Part shown: positions 46,828 to 55,592 of the stretch, piece by piece | Position numbering within the stretch: the first letter of the stretch is position 1 | Layout: each line of letters starts with the position of its first letter | Assembly: GCA_905181935.1 (NCBI GenBank) | Contig: CAJIZV010000002.1 | Coordinates: 1-64,000 of the forward strand | DNA length: 64,000 nt | Origin: an uncultured Amylibacter sp. | Lineage (GTDB): Bacteria > Pseudomonadota > Alphaproteobacteria > Rhodobacterales > Rhodobacteraceae | Direction of reading: 5' to 3' | The notes under the pieces: generated by a model | The model's input: only the letters and a program-made list of their open reading frames with translations | What the model was told of the DNA's origin: nothing | The model's database searches: none | Position numbers and translations under genes: made by a program

Positions 46828-48152
46828 CTATAGAATATCTTAAACGTGGCAAGCCTGATGCAGAGCGTGCAGAAGATGATGCTAAGACAAAAGCTGTTGT
46901 TGAAGCGACACTGAACGATATCGAAATTCGTGGTGATGCCGCAGTAAGGGATTTTTCTGCGAAATTTGATAATTATGCGCCATCTTCTTTTAAACTATCC
47001 GAGCAAGAAATTGCTAACTTAATTGCATCACTTTCTTACCGTGAGTTTGCGGATATCAAATTTGCCCAAACTCAAGTACGTAATTTTGCACAAGCGCAAC
47101 GTGATAGTATGTTGGATATCGAAATTGAAACTATGCCTGGTGTGATATTAGGGCACAAGAATATTCCTGTTCAATCTGTTGGTTGTTATGTGCCTGGTGG
47201 TAAGTTTCCAATGGTTGCATCTGCTCATATGTCTGTGGCTACTGCAACTGTTGCAGGGGTGCCGCGCATAGTTGCTTGCACTCCACCATTTAAAGGTAAG
47301 CCAAATGCAGCAGTGATCGCTGCTATGCATCTAGGTGGCGCCCATGAAATTTATGTTATGGGTGGTATTCAAGCTGTTGGTGCAATGGCAATTGGTACTG
47401 AAACAATTGATCCAGTACATATGTTGGTTGGCCCTGGAAACGCATATGTTGCTGAGGCTAAACGTCAGTTATTTGGTCGTGTGGGAATTGATTTGTTTGC
47501 AGGTCCAACTGAGACGATGGTCATTGCCGACGATACAGTAGACGGTGAACTTTGTGCTACTGATTTGTTGGGGCAGGCGGAACATGGGTACAATAGTCCT
47601 GCAGTTTTACTCACTAATTCGCGAAAATTGGCTGAAGATACTCTTCGTGAGATTGATCGTATACTTATGATTTTGCCGACTGCTGATACCGCTTCAGTAA
47701 GTTGGGCGGATTATGGTGAGGTTATTTTGTGTGACACATACGATGAGATGTTAGCAGTAGCTGATGACATTGCGTCTGAACATGTTCAAGTCATGACGGA
47801 TCGTGATGACTGGTTTCTGGATAAGATGACGTGTTATGGGGCACTGTTTCTTGGAGCGCGTACAAATGTTGCCAATGGTGACAAAGTAATTGGAACGAAC
47901 CATACACTTCCAACAAAAAAAGCTGGACGATATACTGGTGGATTGTGGGTTGGCAAATTCCTTAAAACCCATTCATATCAGAAGATAACAACAGATGAGG
48001 CAGCAACGTTAGTGGGCGAATACGGTAGCCGCTTATGCATGCTTGAAGGATTTGTAGGGCACGCAGAGCAATGTAATATCCGTGTGCGACGCTATGGAGG
48101 AATTAATGTACCTTATGGGACTGGTGCGGTTTATCGAGAGCCAGAAGAGTAA
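46824..48152 (+). CDS. HisD-family dehydrogenase, HpsN (sulfopropanediol dehydrogenase)-like
   Basis: This 442-residue NAD+-dependent, zinc-dependent alcohol dehydrogenase has the histidinol dehydrogenase fold. The zinc ligands Gln251 and His254 are in [12 protein letters not shown], with SEHVQVM and GTNHTLPT for further active-site residues. YNSP replaces the Asp-rich stretch of true HisD, and YLKRGKP at the N-terminus is typical of the HpsN branch, which oxidises 2,3-dihydroxypropane-1-sulfonate to sulfolactate. No histidine genes are near. I infer oxidation of a primary alcohol in the imported substrate, without proof that it is a sulfonate. The start overlaps the SnoaL-like stop by ATGA. 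Confidence 0.8.
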   Translation: MTIEYLKRGKPDAERAEDDAKTKAVVEATLNDIEIRGDAAVRDFSAKFDNYAPSSFKLSEQEIANLIASLSYREFADIKFAQTQVRNFAQAQRDSMLDIEIETMPGVILGHKNIPVQSVGCYVPGGKFPMVASAHMSVATATVAGVPRIVACTPPFKGKPNAAVIAAMHLGGAHEIYVMGGIQAVGAMAIGTETIDPVHMLVGPGNAYVAEAKRQLFGRVGIDLFAGPTETMVIADDTVDGELCATDLLGQAEHGYNSPAVLLTNSRKLAEDTLREIDRILMILPTADTASVSWADYGEVILCDTYDEMLAVADDIASEHVQVMTDRDDWFLDKMTCYGALFLGARTNVANGDKVIGTNHTLPTKKAGRYTGGLWVGKFLKTHSYQKITTDEAATLVGEYGSRLCMLEGFVGHAEQCNIRVRRYGGINVPYGTGAVYREPEE

Positions 48153-49199
48153 ATGAATATTGCACGGCAAAATTATAAAATGATGCAGCCATTATTGGCG
48201 AGTTTGCGCGATTTTGAGGAGTTTGAAGTGCGTTCAGCATTGAAATCTTTGATGTCTCGTGATGCAATAATTCATATGTGTCATCCGTTTGGTGATCTTT
48301 CGCCAGAAACATTTTATGATAAATGTTTTGCACTTCTGATCGTTGCAATGCCTGATGTTGAACGTCGTGATACAATTTTTATTAGTGGTCAAACACCTGA
48401 AGGAGACTATTGGGTCGGATGCTGTGGTTCATATATAGGTACATTTGTGGTGCCTTTTTTAGATATACCGCCAACAGGTCATTTGGCTCATATGCGCTTT
48501 CATGAATTTTATCGTTTTTCTGAAAGTAAAGTAGTTGAAGTTCAAGCTATTTGGGATATTCCAGAATTGATGATGCAAGCCAACGCTTGGCCAATGGCAC
48601 CTAGTTTGGGCCGCGAATGGCATATTCCAGGGCCAATTACTCAAGATGGTATGAGTGATTGTACCGATCAGGTGGAAAGAAGTTTGCAAAGCCAAACACA
48701 TGTTTTGGATATGCTTACTGCATTGTCCCGGCATCCAGTTGAGCCAGTTGAAGCTATGGAGCTTGAACATTTCTGGCATCCTAAAATGACATGGTATGGG
48801 CCCTCAGGTATAGGCACAGCACGTGGAATATCTGGATTTAGACATTGGCACCAAATTCCTTTTCTTAATGCTATGCCTGACCGCGGTCAGTTTCCTGATG
48901 AAATAACACCTCACTTTTTCGCAGAAGGTGACTATGTTGCAGTCACTGGATGGCCCGATATGGTTCAAACTGTGACTGGATCTGGATGGATGGGTATTGT
49001 TCCAAATGGAAAAAAAATATCTATTCGTTCTTTAGATTTTTGGCGTCTAGAAAGTAACAAAATTCGTGAAAATTGGGTGCTGTTAGATTTATTAGATATA
49101 TACAAACAGCTAGGTGTTGATGTGCTCGCTCGTTTGCGAGAATTTAATAAAGCACATAATATAAATAATTTAAGTCTTACGCTAGGAGAAGATGAATGA
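48153..49199 (+). CDS. SnoaL-like double-domain protein
   Basis: This 348-residue protein has two SnoaL/NTF2 domains. Domain 1 contains SRDAIIHMCHPFGDLSPE, and domain 2 (about 205-340) contains HPKMTWYGPSGIGTARGISG and LDFWRLESNKIRENWVLLD. It is a clear relative of the protein at 40799, sharing GP-x-GIG and ENW(V/I)-x-DLL. The start abuts the dehydrogenase stop with no spacer. SnoaL-like enzymes can isomerise, dehydrate or open rings, so one of these may handle an unstable intermediate. Function is inferred only. Confidence 0.7.
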   Translation: MNIARQNYKMMQPLLASLRDFEEFEVRSALKSLMSRDAIIHMCHPFGDLSPETFYDKCFALLIVAMPDVERRDTIFISGQTPEGDYWVGCCGSYIGTFVVPFLDIPPTGHLAHMRFHEFYRFSESKVVEVQAIWDIPELMMQANAWPMAPSLGREWHIPGPITQDGMSDCTDQVERSLQSQTHVLDMLTALSRHPVEPVEAMELEHFWHPKMTWYGPSGIGTARGISGFRHWHQIPFLNAMPDRGQFPDEITPHFFAEGDYVAVTGWPDMVQTVTGSGWMGIVPNGKKISIRSLDFWRLESNKIRENWVLLDLLDIYKQLGVDVLARLREFNKAHNINNLSLTLGEDE

Positions 49200-49954
49200 T
49201 CTTGCCTTCGACGCCATCATTTTCACTAGACGGTAAGCGGGCTTTGGTCACTGGTGCATCATCTGGTATTGGCCAAGCTTGTGCTGTAGCTATGGCCGAA
49301 GCGGGTGCGATGGTTGTTTGCGCTTCACGTGGTTCTGATCGTTTGAATGAAACAGTTTCTGCAATGGTAAATAAAGGCTTTAATGTAGAAGCTTTAGTAT
49401 TGGACCAGACAGATTTAAACGCACTCAAATCTGCGTTGAATAATCCATATGATATTGTAATAAATTCTGCAGGAATGGCTCGTCATAATCCAGCACTTGA
49501 TACACTGCCTGAAGACTTTGACGCCGTAATGAATTTAAACTTGCGGTCAGCTTATTTTTTATCTTCTTATGCAGCAAAGGCTATGAATGAGGCTAATATT
49601 AGTGGATCAATAATTCATATTTCATCGCAAATGGGTCATGTTGGTGGTATTGATCGTACTGTTTATTCTGCTTCCAAACATGCACTTGAAGGTATGGTAA
49701 AAAGCATGGCTATTGAATGGGGTAAATTAAATATTCGTATTAACACGATTTGTCCAACATTTATTCGAACACCATTGACACAATCTACGTTTGATAATCC
49801 AGAGCGCGCTGCGTTTATTTTGGAAAAGATCAAACTTGGCCGTATTGGTGAGGTTCATGACATCATGGGTGCTGCAGTTTATTTAGCCTCTGAGGCGTCA
49901 TCTTTGGTTACTGGAACACATCTGATTGTGGACGGGGGTTGGACAGCTGAGTAA
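49196..49954 (+). CDS. Short-chain dehydrogenase/reductase
   Basis: This 252-residue classical SDR has nucleotide-binding GASSGIGQA at about residues 18-26 (TGxxxGxG), NSAGMARH, catalytic Ser in SSQMGHVGG, YSASK with catalytic Tyr and Lys, and a C-terminal VTGTHLIVDGGWTAE. It most resembles gluconate/ketogluconate or 2-deoxy-D-gluconate dehydrogenases. It may oxidise a second hydroxyl after the HpsN-like step. ATGA overlap with the upstream gene and TAATG overlap with the regulator gene mark it as an operon member. Confidence 0.9.
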   Translation: MILPSTPSFSLDGKRALVTGASSGIGQACAVAMAEAGAMVVCASRGSDRLNETVSAMVNKGFNVEALVLDQTDLNALKSALNNPYDIVINSAGMARHNPALDTLPEDFDAVMNLNLRSAYFLSSYAAKAMNEANISGSIIHISSQMGHVGGIDRTVYSASKHALEGMVKSMAIEWGKLNIRINTICPTFIRTPLTQSTFDNPERAAFILEKIKLGRIGEVHDIMGAAVYLASEASSLVTGTHLIVDGGWTAE

Positions 49955-50973
49955 TGGTTGAAAAGGTCACTTCATTTCAAGTAGCTAAATTAGCTGGGGT
50001 AAGCCAATCTGCTGTTAGTAGGGTATTTACGCCTGGGGCATCAGCTAGTCCTAAAACTATGCAGAAGGTTCGCTCAGCTGCTGTTGAATTAGGCTATAGA
50101 CCAAATATTTTGGCTCGTTCTCTAATTACTGGGAAAAGCCGCATTATTGGGCTTGTCGTGGCCTATTTAGATAATTATTTTTATCCAATTGCCCTAGAAA
50201 AACTTTCTAATGCATTGCAAACTGTTGGCTATCACGTATTAGTTTTCATGGCATCTAATGACAGCGAGTCAACGGATCATGTAATTGATGGACTCTTAGA
50301 TTATCAAGTTGATGGGATTATTGCCGCTAGTGTCAGTATATCAAGTGATCTTACTGCAAGATGTGAATTAGCCGGTGTCCCAGTTGTCCTATTTAATCGT
50401 GCACAAGAATTTAATGATCATTCTGCTGTAACTTCAGATAACTTTGAAGGTGGAAAAACCGTATCAAGGTTCTTTTTAGCTGCGGGTCATGAACGAATTG
50501 CCTATATTGGTGGCTGGGAGGGTGCATCTACCCATCGTGATCGTGAAGCAGGATTTTGTGAAGGTCTTAAAGAAGGAAATAAACGGCTATCAGCTCATGC
50601 ATTAGGTGATTTTTCCGTTGAGCGTGCAAAAGAGGCTGCACGTGAAATGTTTGACAAGCCAAACTATCCTGATGCTGTTTTTGTTGTACAGGATTCTATG
50701 GCATTTGCTGTTATGGATGTACTACGCTATGAACTTGGAATTAAAATTCCTGATGAAGTTAGTATTGTTGGTTATGATGATGTACCACCTGCTTCATTGG
50801 CTGCATATGATCTGACGACTATGCGCCAACGTGCCAATATGATGGTTGATGAAACTGTTTCTCTTTTGCTAGATAAAATTGATAACCCATCATTATTTCC
50901 AAAACATATAAAGATCAAAAGTCCTTTAATTATTCGTAGTTCTGCAAAAATACCGAAAGGATGGACCTCATGA
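49954..50973 (+). CDS. LacI-family transcriptional regulator
   Basis: This 339-residue regulator has an HTH at residues 6-27 (FQVAKLAGVSQSAVSRVF), a hinge with PNILARSL and a periplasmic-binding-protein-like effector domain starting SRIIGLVVAYLDNYFYP. LacI proteins usually repress their own operon until the substrate or a pathway intermediate binds. A fitting palindrome with a central CG lies at 41910-41925, ahead of the importer. It is embedded in the middle of the operon, suggesting autoregulation. Confidence 0.92.
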   Translation: MVEKVTSFQVAKLAGVSQSAVSRVFTPGASASPKTMQKVRSAAVELGYRPNILARSLITGKSRIIGLVVAYLDNYFYPIALEKLSNALQTVGYHVLVFMASNDSESTDHVIDGLLDYQVDGIIAASVSISSDLTARCELAGVPVVLFNRAQEFNDHSAVTSDNFEGGKTVSRFFLAAGHERIAYIGGWEGASTHRDREAGFCEGLKEGNKRLSAHALGDFSVERAKEAAREMFDKPNYPDAVFVVQDSMAFAVMDVLRYELGIKIPDEVSIVGYDDVPPASLAAYDLTTMRQRANMMVDETVSLLLDKIDNPSLFPKHIKIKSPLIIRSSAKIPKGWTS

Positions 50974-51938
50974 AAGGTTTCTCAAATCGCTTTAGCGATT
51001 TCCCAGATTATATTTTAGGCATCACCAAAGAAATTTGGGAAAACCGAGGCTTGGCCACCCTTAATCATTATTACTCTAAAGATATTCCAGTAAGATCCCC
51101 TGGCTCTATAGTATTTGGGAATGATGGAGTAATTGCTGCAACTATGTCTACTCTTGCAGAATTTCCGGACCGTAGGCTTTTGGGTGAAGATGTAATTTGG
51201 TCAGGTTCACCAGAAAATGGTATGTTATCTTCTCATCGAATTTTGACAACAGCAACTCATTTGGGTGACGGGGTGTATGGAAAAGCAACAGGAACAAAAT
51301 TACGATATCGGGTTATAGCTGATTGTCATGCAATCAATAATCAAATTAATGATGAATGGCTTATCCGTGATCAAGGGGCTGTTGTACGTCAATTGGGTTG
51401 GGATCCACAAAAATATGCAATTGATCTTATTGAGCGTGAGGGTGGGCGAGATAATTGTATAAAGCCTTTTCACCCATCAATTGATAAAGTTGGTCCATAT
51501 ACTGGTCGTGGAAATGATAACGAATGGGGCTCAAAATATGCAGATATTTTAAATAAAATTATGAGTGCTGATTTAAGTGTTATTCCCAAAGAATATGATC
51601 GAGCAGTAACAGGATTTTATCCGGGGGGAATGGAATTATATTCGACAGATGGTGTTGATGGCTTTTGGGCTAAGTTACGTGCTGCATTTCCATCTGCAAT
51701 TTTCTCAATTGATCATCAAATTGGGAGAGAAGACCCAATGATGTCACCACGTGCTGCAATACGTTGGAGTTTAACTGGGAAACATGATGGTTGGGGTGCT
51801 TTTGGAAAACCATCAGGTGCAGAGGTCCATGTTATGGGGGCCAGCCATGTTGAATTTGGACCGTGGGGCATCCGACGTGAATATACACTATATGATGAAA
51901 CTTCGATTTGGAAACAGATCATGATGAAGACAGGATAA
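50970..51938 (+). CDS. SnoaL-like protein, third double-domain member
   Basis: This protein of about 322 residues begins with a SnoaL/NTF2-like domain (DYILGITKEIWENRGL, then YYSKDIPVRSPGSIVFG). It has a second half with WGSKYADILNKIMSADLSVI and ends HVMGASHVEFGPWGIRREYTLYDE. It is more distant from the other two double-domain proteins, and the WENR-HYY start is typical of predicted SnoaL-like ester cyclases. I use ATG 50970, which overlaps the LacI stop as ATGA and has AAGGA upstream. ATG 50961 is also possible. Confidence 0.65.
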   Translation: MKGFSNRFSDFPDYILGITKEIWENRGLATLNHYYSKDIPVRSPGSIVFGNDGVIAATMSTLAEFPDRRLLGEDVIWSGSPENGMLSSHRILTTATHLGDGVYGKATGTKLRYRVIADCHAINNQINDEWLIRDQGAVVRQLGWDPQKYAIDLIEREGGRDNCIKPFHPSIDKVGPYTGRGNDNEWGSKYADILNKIMSADLSVIPKEYDRAVTGFYPGGMELYSTDGVDGFWAKLRAAFPSAIFSIDHQIGREDPMMSPRAAIRWSLTGKHDGWGAFGKPSGAEVHVMGASHVEFGPWGIRREYTLYDETSIWKQIMMKTG

Positions 51939-51942
51939 ACAG

Positions 51943-52911
51943 ATGACACCAACAGAAATGGAAATGCGAATTGTACGATATGGTAATCTAATACCATGTA
52001 AGACAGCGTTTATTGATGCTCATACCCCTGGTAGTGATCAAAAAGAAAACTTTACGATTATTGGTGGTGGGGTTTCTGAAAGTCCTGATCAACATGTTCA
52101 TATCAACGATACCCCTGGGTTTAATATTGGCGCAGCAGGCCAACCGCCAAAATGCCGAAACTCATTACACAGTCACACCACAGCAGAAGTCTTTTTCGTC
52201 CTTAAAGGCCGATGGCGTTTCTTTTGGGGGCGTTGGGGTGATGCTGGTGAGGTCATTTTAGAAGAAGGTGATATTATCAATATTCCAACAGGTATATTCC
52301 GGGGGTTTGAAAATATTGGTACTGACTATGGAATGATAATGGCAGTTCTTGGTGGGGATGATGCAGGAGGCGGTGTAACATGGGCACCGCAAGTAATCGA
52401 AGATGCAGCAAAACATGGATTAATCTTGGGTGATAATGGTAAACTCTACGATAGTAAAAAGGGCCAATCTCTTCCTAATGGTGTTGCCGCAATGCCTGTT
52501 CTTACAGATGAAGTATTAAATAAAATTCCAGAACCTCTGGCAATCAATGTTATCCCGCGTCATGTGGCAAGATATCTTGACCTAATGGGGCTAGCTGGAA
52601 AATTACCAATTAAAGTTATCGGTGAAAGTGCAGTTTTACCTGACAAGCCGGGTTTTGATATTGATTTTATAACACGAGGATCACTAAGTGGTGAAGCACT
52701 TACATTTGATCATTCTGTTGTACTAATGCCTATGCGGGGCCATTGGTCGCTGAAGTGGGATGGTGGGAGTGTTGTTTTAAATCCAGGCGATACTTGTTTA
52801 TTACCTATAGGTTTTACACACACACTTGAGCCCTCTATGGCTGGTGAAGTCAGTCTATATAGAGTGGTTTCAAACGATGATCCTGCAGGTTCAACTTGGG
52901 TAGGCTCTTAA
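51943..52911 (+). CDS. Double cupin-domain protein
   Basis: This 322-residue bicupin has domain 1 at about residues 60-130, with HSHTTAEVFFVLKGRWRFFWG and EEGDIINIPTGIFRGFEN, retaining the His-His-Glu metal-type residues. Domain 2 at about 240-315 reads VVLMPMRGHWSLKWDGG and LNPGDTCLLPIGFTHTLEP with fewer metal ligands. Relatives include dioxygenases and isomerases. It is 4 bases after the upstream stop. In this pathway it may act on an oxygenated intermediate. The reaction is unknown. Confidence 0.75.
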   Translation: MTPTEMEMRIVRYGNLIPCKTAFIDAHTPGSDQKENFTIIGGGVSESPDQHVHINDTPGFNIGAAGQPPKCRNSLHSHTTAEVFFVLKGRWRFFWGRWGDAGEVILEEGDIINIPTGIFRGFENIGTDYGMIMAVLGGDDAGGGVTWAPQVIEDAAKHGLILGDNGKLYDSKKGQSLPNGVAAMPVLTDEVLNKIPEPLAINVIPRHVARYLDLMGLAGKLPIKVIGESAVLPDKPGFDIDFITRGSLSGEALTFDHSVVLMPMRGHWSLKWDGGSVVLNPGDTCLLPIGFTHTLEPSMAGEVSLYRVVSNDDPAGSTWVGS

Positions 52912-52932
52912 CTTTAAATGAAAGAAATACTT

Positions 52933-54060
52933 ATGAATAAAATTCTTACTTCCCATGTTGGCAGTCTCCCACGAACACAAAAGGTTGTGGATTTTATATT
53001 TGCCCGCGAAAATGAAACTTTATTTGATGTATTAGCATTTGATGCTTCTATGACTGCGGCTGTTGATGAAACTGTTGGTAAACAAGCGAAAGCTGGAATT
53101 GATATAGTAAGTGATGGTGAAACATCAAAAATTTCTTATGCGACTTATGTAAAAGATCGCTACACTGGATTTTCGGGTGACAGCCCACGTAATGCTCCTG
53201 CAGATCTTAAAATGTTCCCAACTTTCTTAGAACGCCTAGCTGATGATGGTGGTACTCCACAATATGCTCGCCCTATGTGTACGAGCGAAGTAAAGTCTAA
53301 AGGTCAGGGTGAGCTTCAGAAAGATATTCATAATTTAAAATCTGCAATGGCAAATCATGGTAAAACACGTGGTTTTATGAATGCTGCATCCCCAGGCGTT
53401 ATTTCACTATTTTTACAAAATAATTTTTATAAAACACGTGAAGAATATTTGGCAGCATTAGCCGATGCTATGCGTGAAGAATATGAGACCATTGTTGCTT
53501 CTGGGCTTGACTTGCAATTAGATTGCCCTGACTTGGCACTATCTCGCCATATGCTTTTTAATGATTTAACTGATAAAGAGTTTATTAAAGTTGCGGCCTC
53601 TCATGTTGAAGCGCTAAATTATGCATTACAAAATGTACCTGAAGATAAAGTAAGAATTCATATTTGTTGGGGCAATTATGAGGGTCCACATTGCTGTGAT
53701 ATCCCAATGGATACAGTTTTTTCAACACTAATGTCTGCAAAAGCACAATATTTGTTATTTGAAACATCAAATCCTCGTCATGCTCATGAATGGACAGTTT
53801 TTCGAGATCGTAAATCTGAAATTCCTGATAATAAAATACTGGTGCCAGGTGTTGTTGATACAACAACAAACTTTATTGAGCATCCTGAATTAGTTGCACA
53901 ACGTATTGAGCGATTTACTAACATCGTGGGTTTAGAACGTGTTATTGCTGGATCTGATTGTGGCTTTGGCACTTTTGCGGGGTTTGGAGCTGTAGATCCT
54001 GAGATTGCATATGCAAAGCTAGCGAGTCTTTCTGCTGGGGCCGCGATGGTGGAGAAGTAA
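52933..54060 (+). CDS. MetE C-domain/epoxyalkane:CoM transferase-like zinc protein
   Basis: This protein of about 375 residues belongs to the cobalamin-independent methionine synthase superfamily, in the branch that includes epoxyalkane:coenzyme M transferase. The zinc triad is visible: His243-x-Cys245 in HICWGNYEG and Cys343 in GSDCGFGTF. The N-terminal TSHVGSLPRT is diagnostic. Members bind a thiol to zinc and attack an electrophile, but here neither CoM biosynthesis nor methionine genes are present. I use ATG 52933 because relatives begin just before this motif. ATG 52918 is also in frame. The stop overlaps the next start. Confidence 0.8.
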   Translation: MNKILTSHVGSLPRTQKVVDFIFARENETLFDVLAFDASMTAAVDETVGKQAKAGIDIVSDGETSKISYATYVKDRYTGFSGDSPRNAPADLKMFPTFLERLADDGGTPQYARPMCTSEVKSKGQGELQKDIHNLKSAMANHGKTRGFMNAASPGVISLFLQNNFYKTREEYLAALADAMREEYETIVASGLDLQLDCPDLALSRHMLFNDLTDKEFIKVAASHVEALNYALQNVPEDKVRIHICWGNYEGPHCCDIPMDTVFSTLMSAKAQYLLFETSNPRHAHEWTVFRDRKSEIPDNKILVPGVVDTTTNFIEHPELVAQRIERFTNIVGLERVIAGSDCGFGTFAGFGAVDPEIAYAKLASLSAGAAMVEK

Positions 54061-54761
54061 TGAAAATGAAACCTTCCTTACTAAAAATATTACAATCAGT
54101 GGATACTCCTACAGTATGTAACGCCATAGAAGTTGCTCAAGGTAAACGTGGGTTTGATGCTTTTACAAGAGGTACAATGCATTGTAGCGCACCTCATGAA
54201 CCTGCAATTGTAGGATATGCCCGAACAGCTAAAATTGCTGCAATTAATCCGCCAACTGAAACATCTGAGGTTATTAAAAAACGTAGGATGGCCTATTATA
54301 AATATATGGCTGATGCGACAAACCCATCTGTTGCTGTCGTGGAAGATTTAGATTTTCCTGATTGTATTGGTGCATTTTGGGGTGAGATTAACACAACTGT
54401 TCATAAAGGATTTGGTCTCTCTGGTACTTTAACTAACGGTGTTATGCGTGATCTTGGTGATAACCCTGAAGGTTTTCCCGTAATTGCAGGATCAATAGGC
54501 CCAAGTCATGGCTTTGTCCATGTAAAAGAGATTGGCACGCCTGTTGAAATTTATGGAATTATGGTGTTTGAAGGTGATCTTATTCATGCTGATCGACATG
54601 GAGCTGTCATTATTCCTGAGGATGTGATTGATACTTTAGAGTCTGCTATCAACCAGTTATTATTGACTGAACAGCTTATATTGGAGCCGGCACGCCAACC
54701 CAATTTTAATTTTGATGCATTTGAAGCTGCTTGGTCTGAATTTGAAAAAAGTAGAACATAA
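54060..54761 (+). CDS. RraA-family aldolase/decarboxylase-like protein
   Basis: This 233-residue protein has the RraA/HMG-aldolase fold, often mislabelled dimethylmenaquinone methyltransferase. Features are VDTPTVCNAIEVAQG at the N-terminus, FGLSGTLTNGVMRDL with the Arg-Asp pair that holds substrate and metal, and a C-terminal DRHGAVIIPEDV. Family enzymes split 4-hydroxy-2-oxo acids or decarboxylate oxaloacetate with divalent metal. It is the last gene of the coupled operon and is plausibly the carbon-carbon cleavage step that feeds pyruvate-like products to central metabolism. That is inference from the family. Confidence 0.8.
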   Translation: MKMKPSLLKILQSVDTPTVCNAIEVAQGKRGFDAFTRGTMHCSAPHEPAIVGYARTAKIAAINPPTETSEVIKKRRMAYYKYMADATNPSVAVVEDLDFPDCIGAFWGEINTTVHKGFGLSGTLTNGVMRDLGDNPEGFPVIAGSIGPSHGFVHVKEIGTPVEIYGIMVFEGDLIHADRHGAVIIPEDVIDTLESAINQLLLTEQLILEPARQPNFNFDAFEAAWSEFEKSRT

Positions 54762-54898
54762 TCAATAGGTAGTATTTAAAATTATAAAAAAGTGAATTGA
54801 TAAAATTTGAATGTATTTATTTAGTTATATGTTATCGAAATAATCATATTTTATATAGCTTATGTCCTCCATTAGGCTTTGTTTAATTTATCTCAATA

Positions 54899-55318
54899 TT
54901 AATCAAGGTTGGCATCTATAGGCAGAGAACTTTTTATTAAGCTTATCCATGTTAAGACTCGATCACGATTAACGCCAAAATCAAACCTACCAAATACTGA
55001 GGTTGCATAAATAATTAAAGTTTTATCCTGCATGTCTATAGTAGTGATATCGGGAAATCCTAAAAACTTTGAACGGGTTACGAATTGTAATGGTTCACTA
55101 GAAAGTAACAAAGTACGTGGTGTTGATAATGCTATTTTTGTTATTTTTTTATAAAATTCATCTGTGCTTCCGGTATAGCTTTTTGTAAATACAAATCCTT
55201 TGTTTGATAGCTTGCTAGAATTAGAATCTGGGATATTAAGAAGTGGATAAACCTGCGCAAAGCGTACGTAGACTGCCATTGTAAAAAAAATAATTATTAT
55301 AATAGTCAAATATTTCAT
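54899..55318 (-). CDS. DUF1499 family protein
   Basis: This 139-residue protein has an N-terminal membrane anchor or signal helix (LTIIIIIFFTMAVYVRF) and a DUF1499 domain: RTLLLSSEPLQFVTRSKFLGFPDITTID and FGRFDFGVNRDRVLTWI. The family is widespread and uncharacterised. It is divergent from the SelD fusion gene, with a 274-base AT-rich gap that must hold both promoters. Confidence 0.75.
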   Translation of the reverse strand: MKYLTIIIIIFFTMAVYVRFAQVYPLLNIPDSNSSKLSNKGFVFTKSYTGSTDEFYKKITKIALSTPRTLLLSSEPLQFVTRSKFLGFPDITTIDMQDKTLIIYATSVFGRFDFGVNRDRVLTWISLIKSSLPIDANLD

Positions 55319-55592
55319 AATGTTTTCTAAAAATTATTGTGAGTAATATTATAGTGTTATTCAAGCTTTAGGTTTAAGCTTAAAAACATAATATTGCCAC
55401 TAAAGTAATCTGATGGTCAAAGTACATCTATACTTTAATTGAAAATATATAACTTATAAAAAAAATAGTTATAATTTTATATGAAAAATGTGAATTTTTC
55501 ATAAGTTTATATCTGTAAATTTTCATTTTGATATTATATCTAGTCTTTTCTTTAGTCGGGCTGTTATAGAAGCTTTAAATGGTAGAACATTA

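Noticed and set aside
46824-48152. Annotation as true histidinol dehydrogenase
   Set aside because: No histidine biosynthesis genes nearby and the active-site surroundings fit the HpsN branch better.
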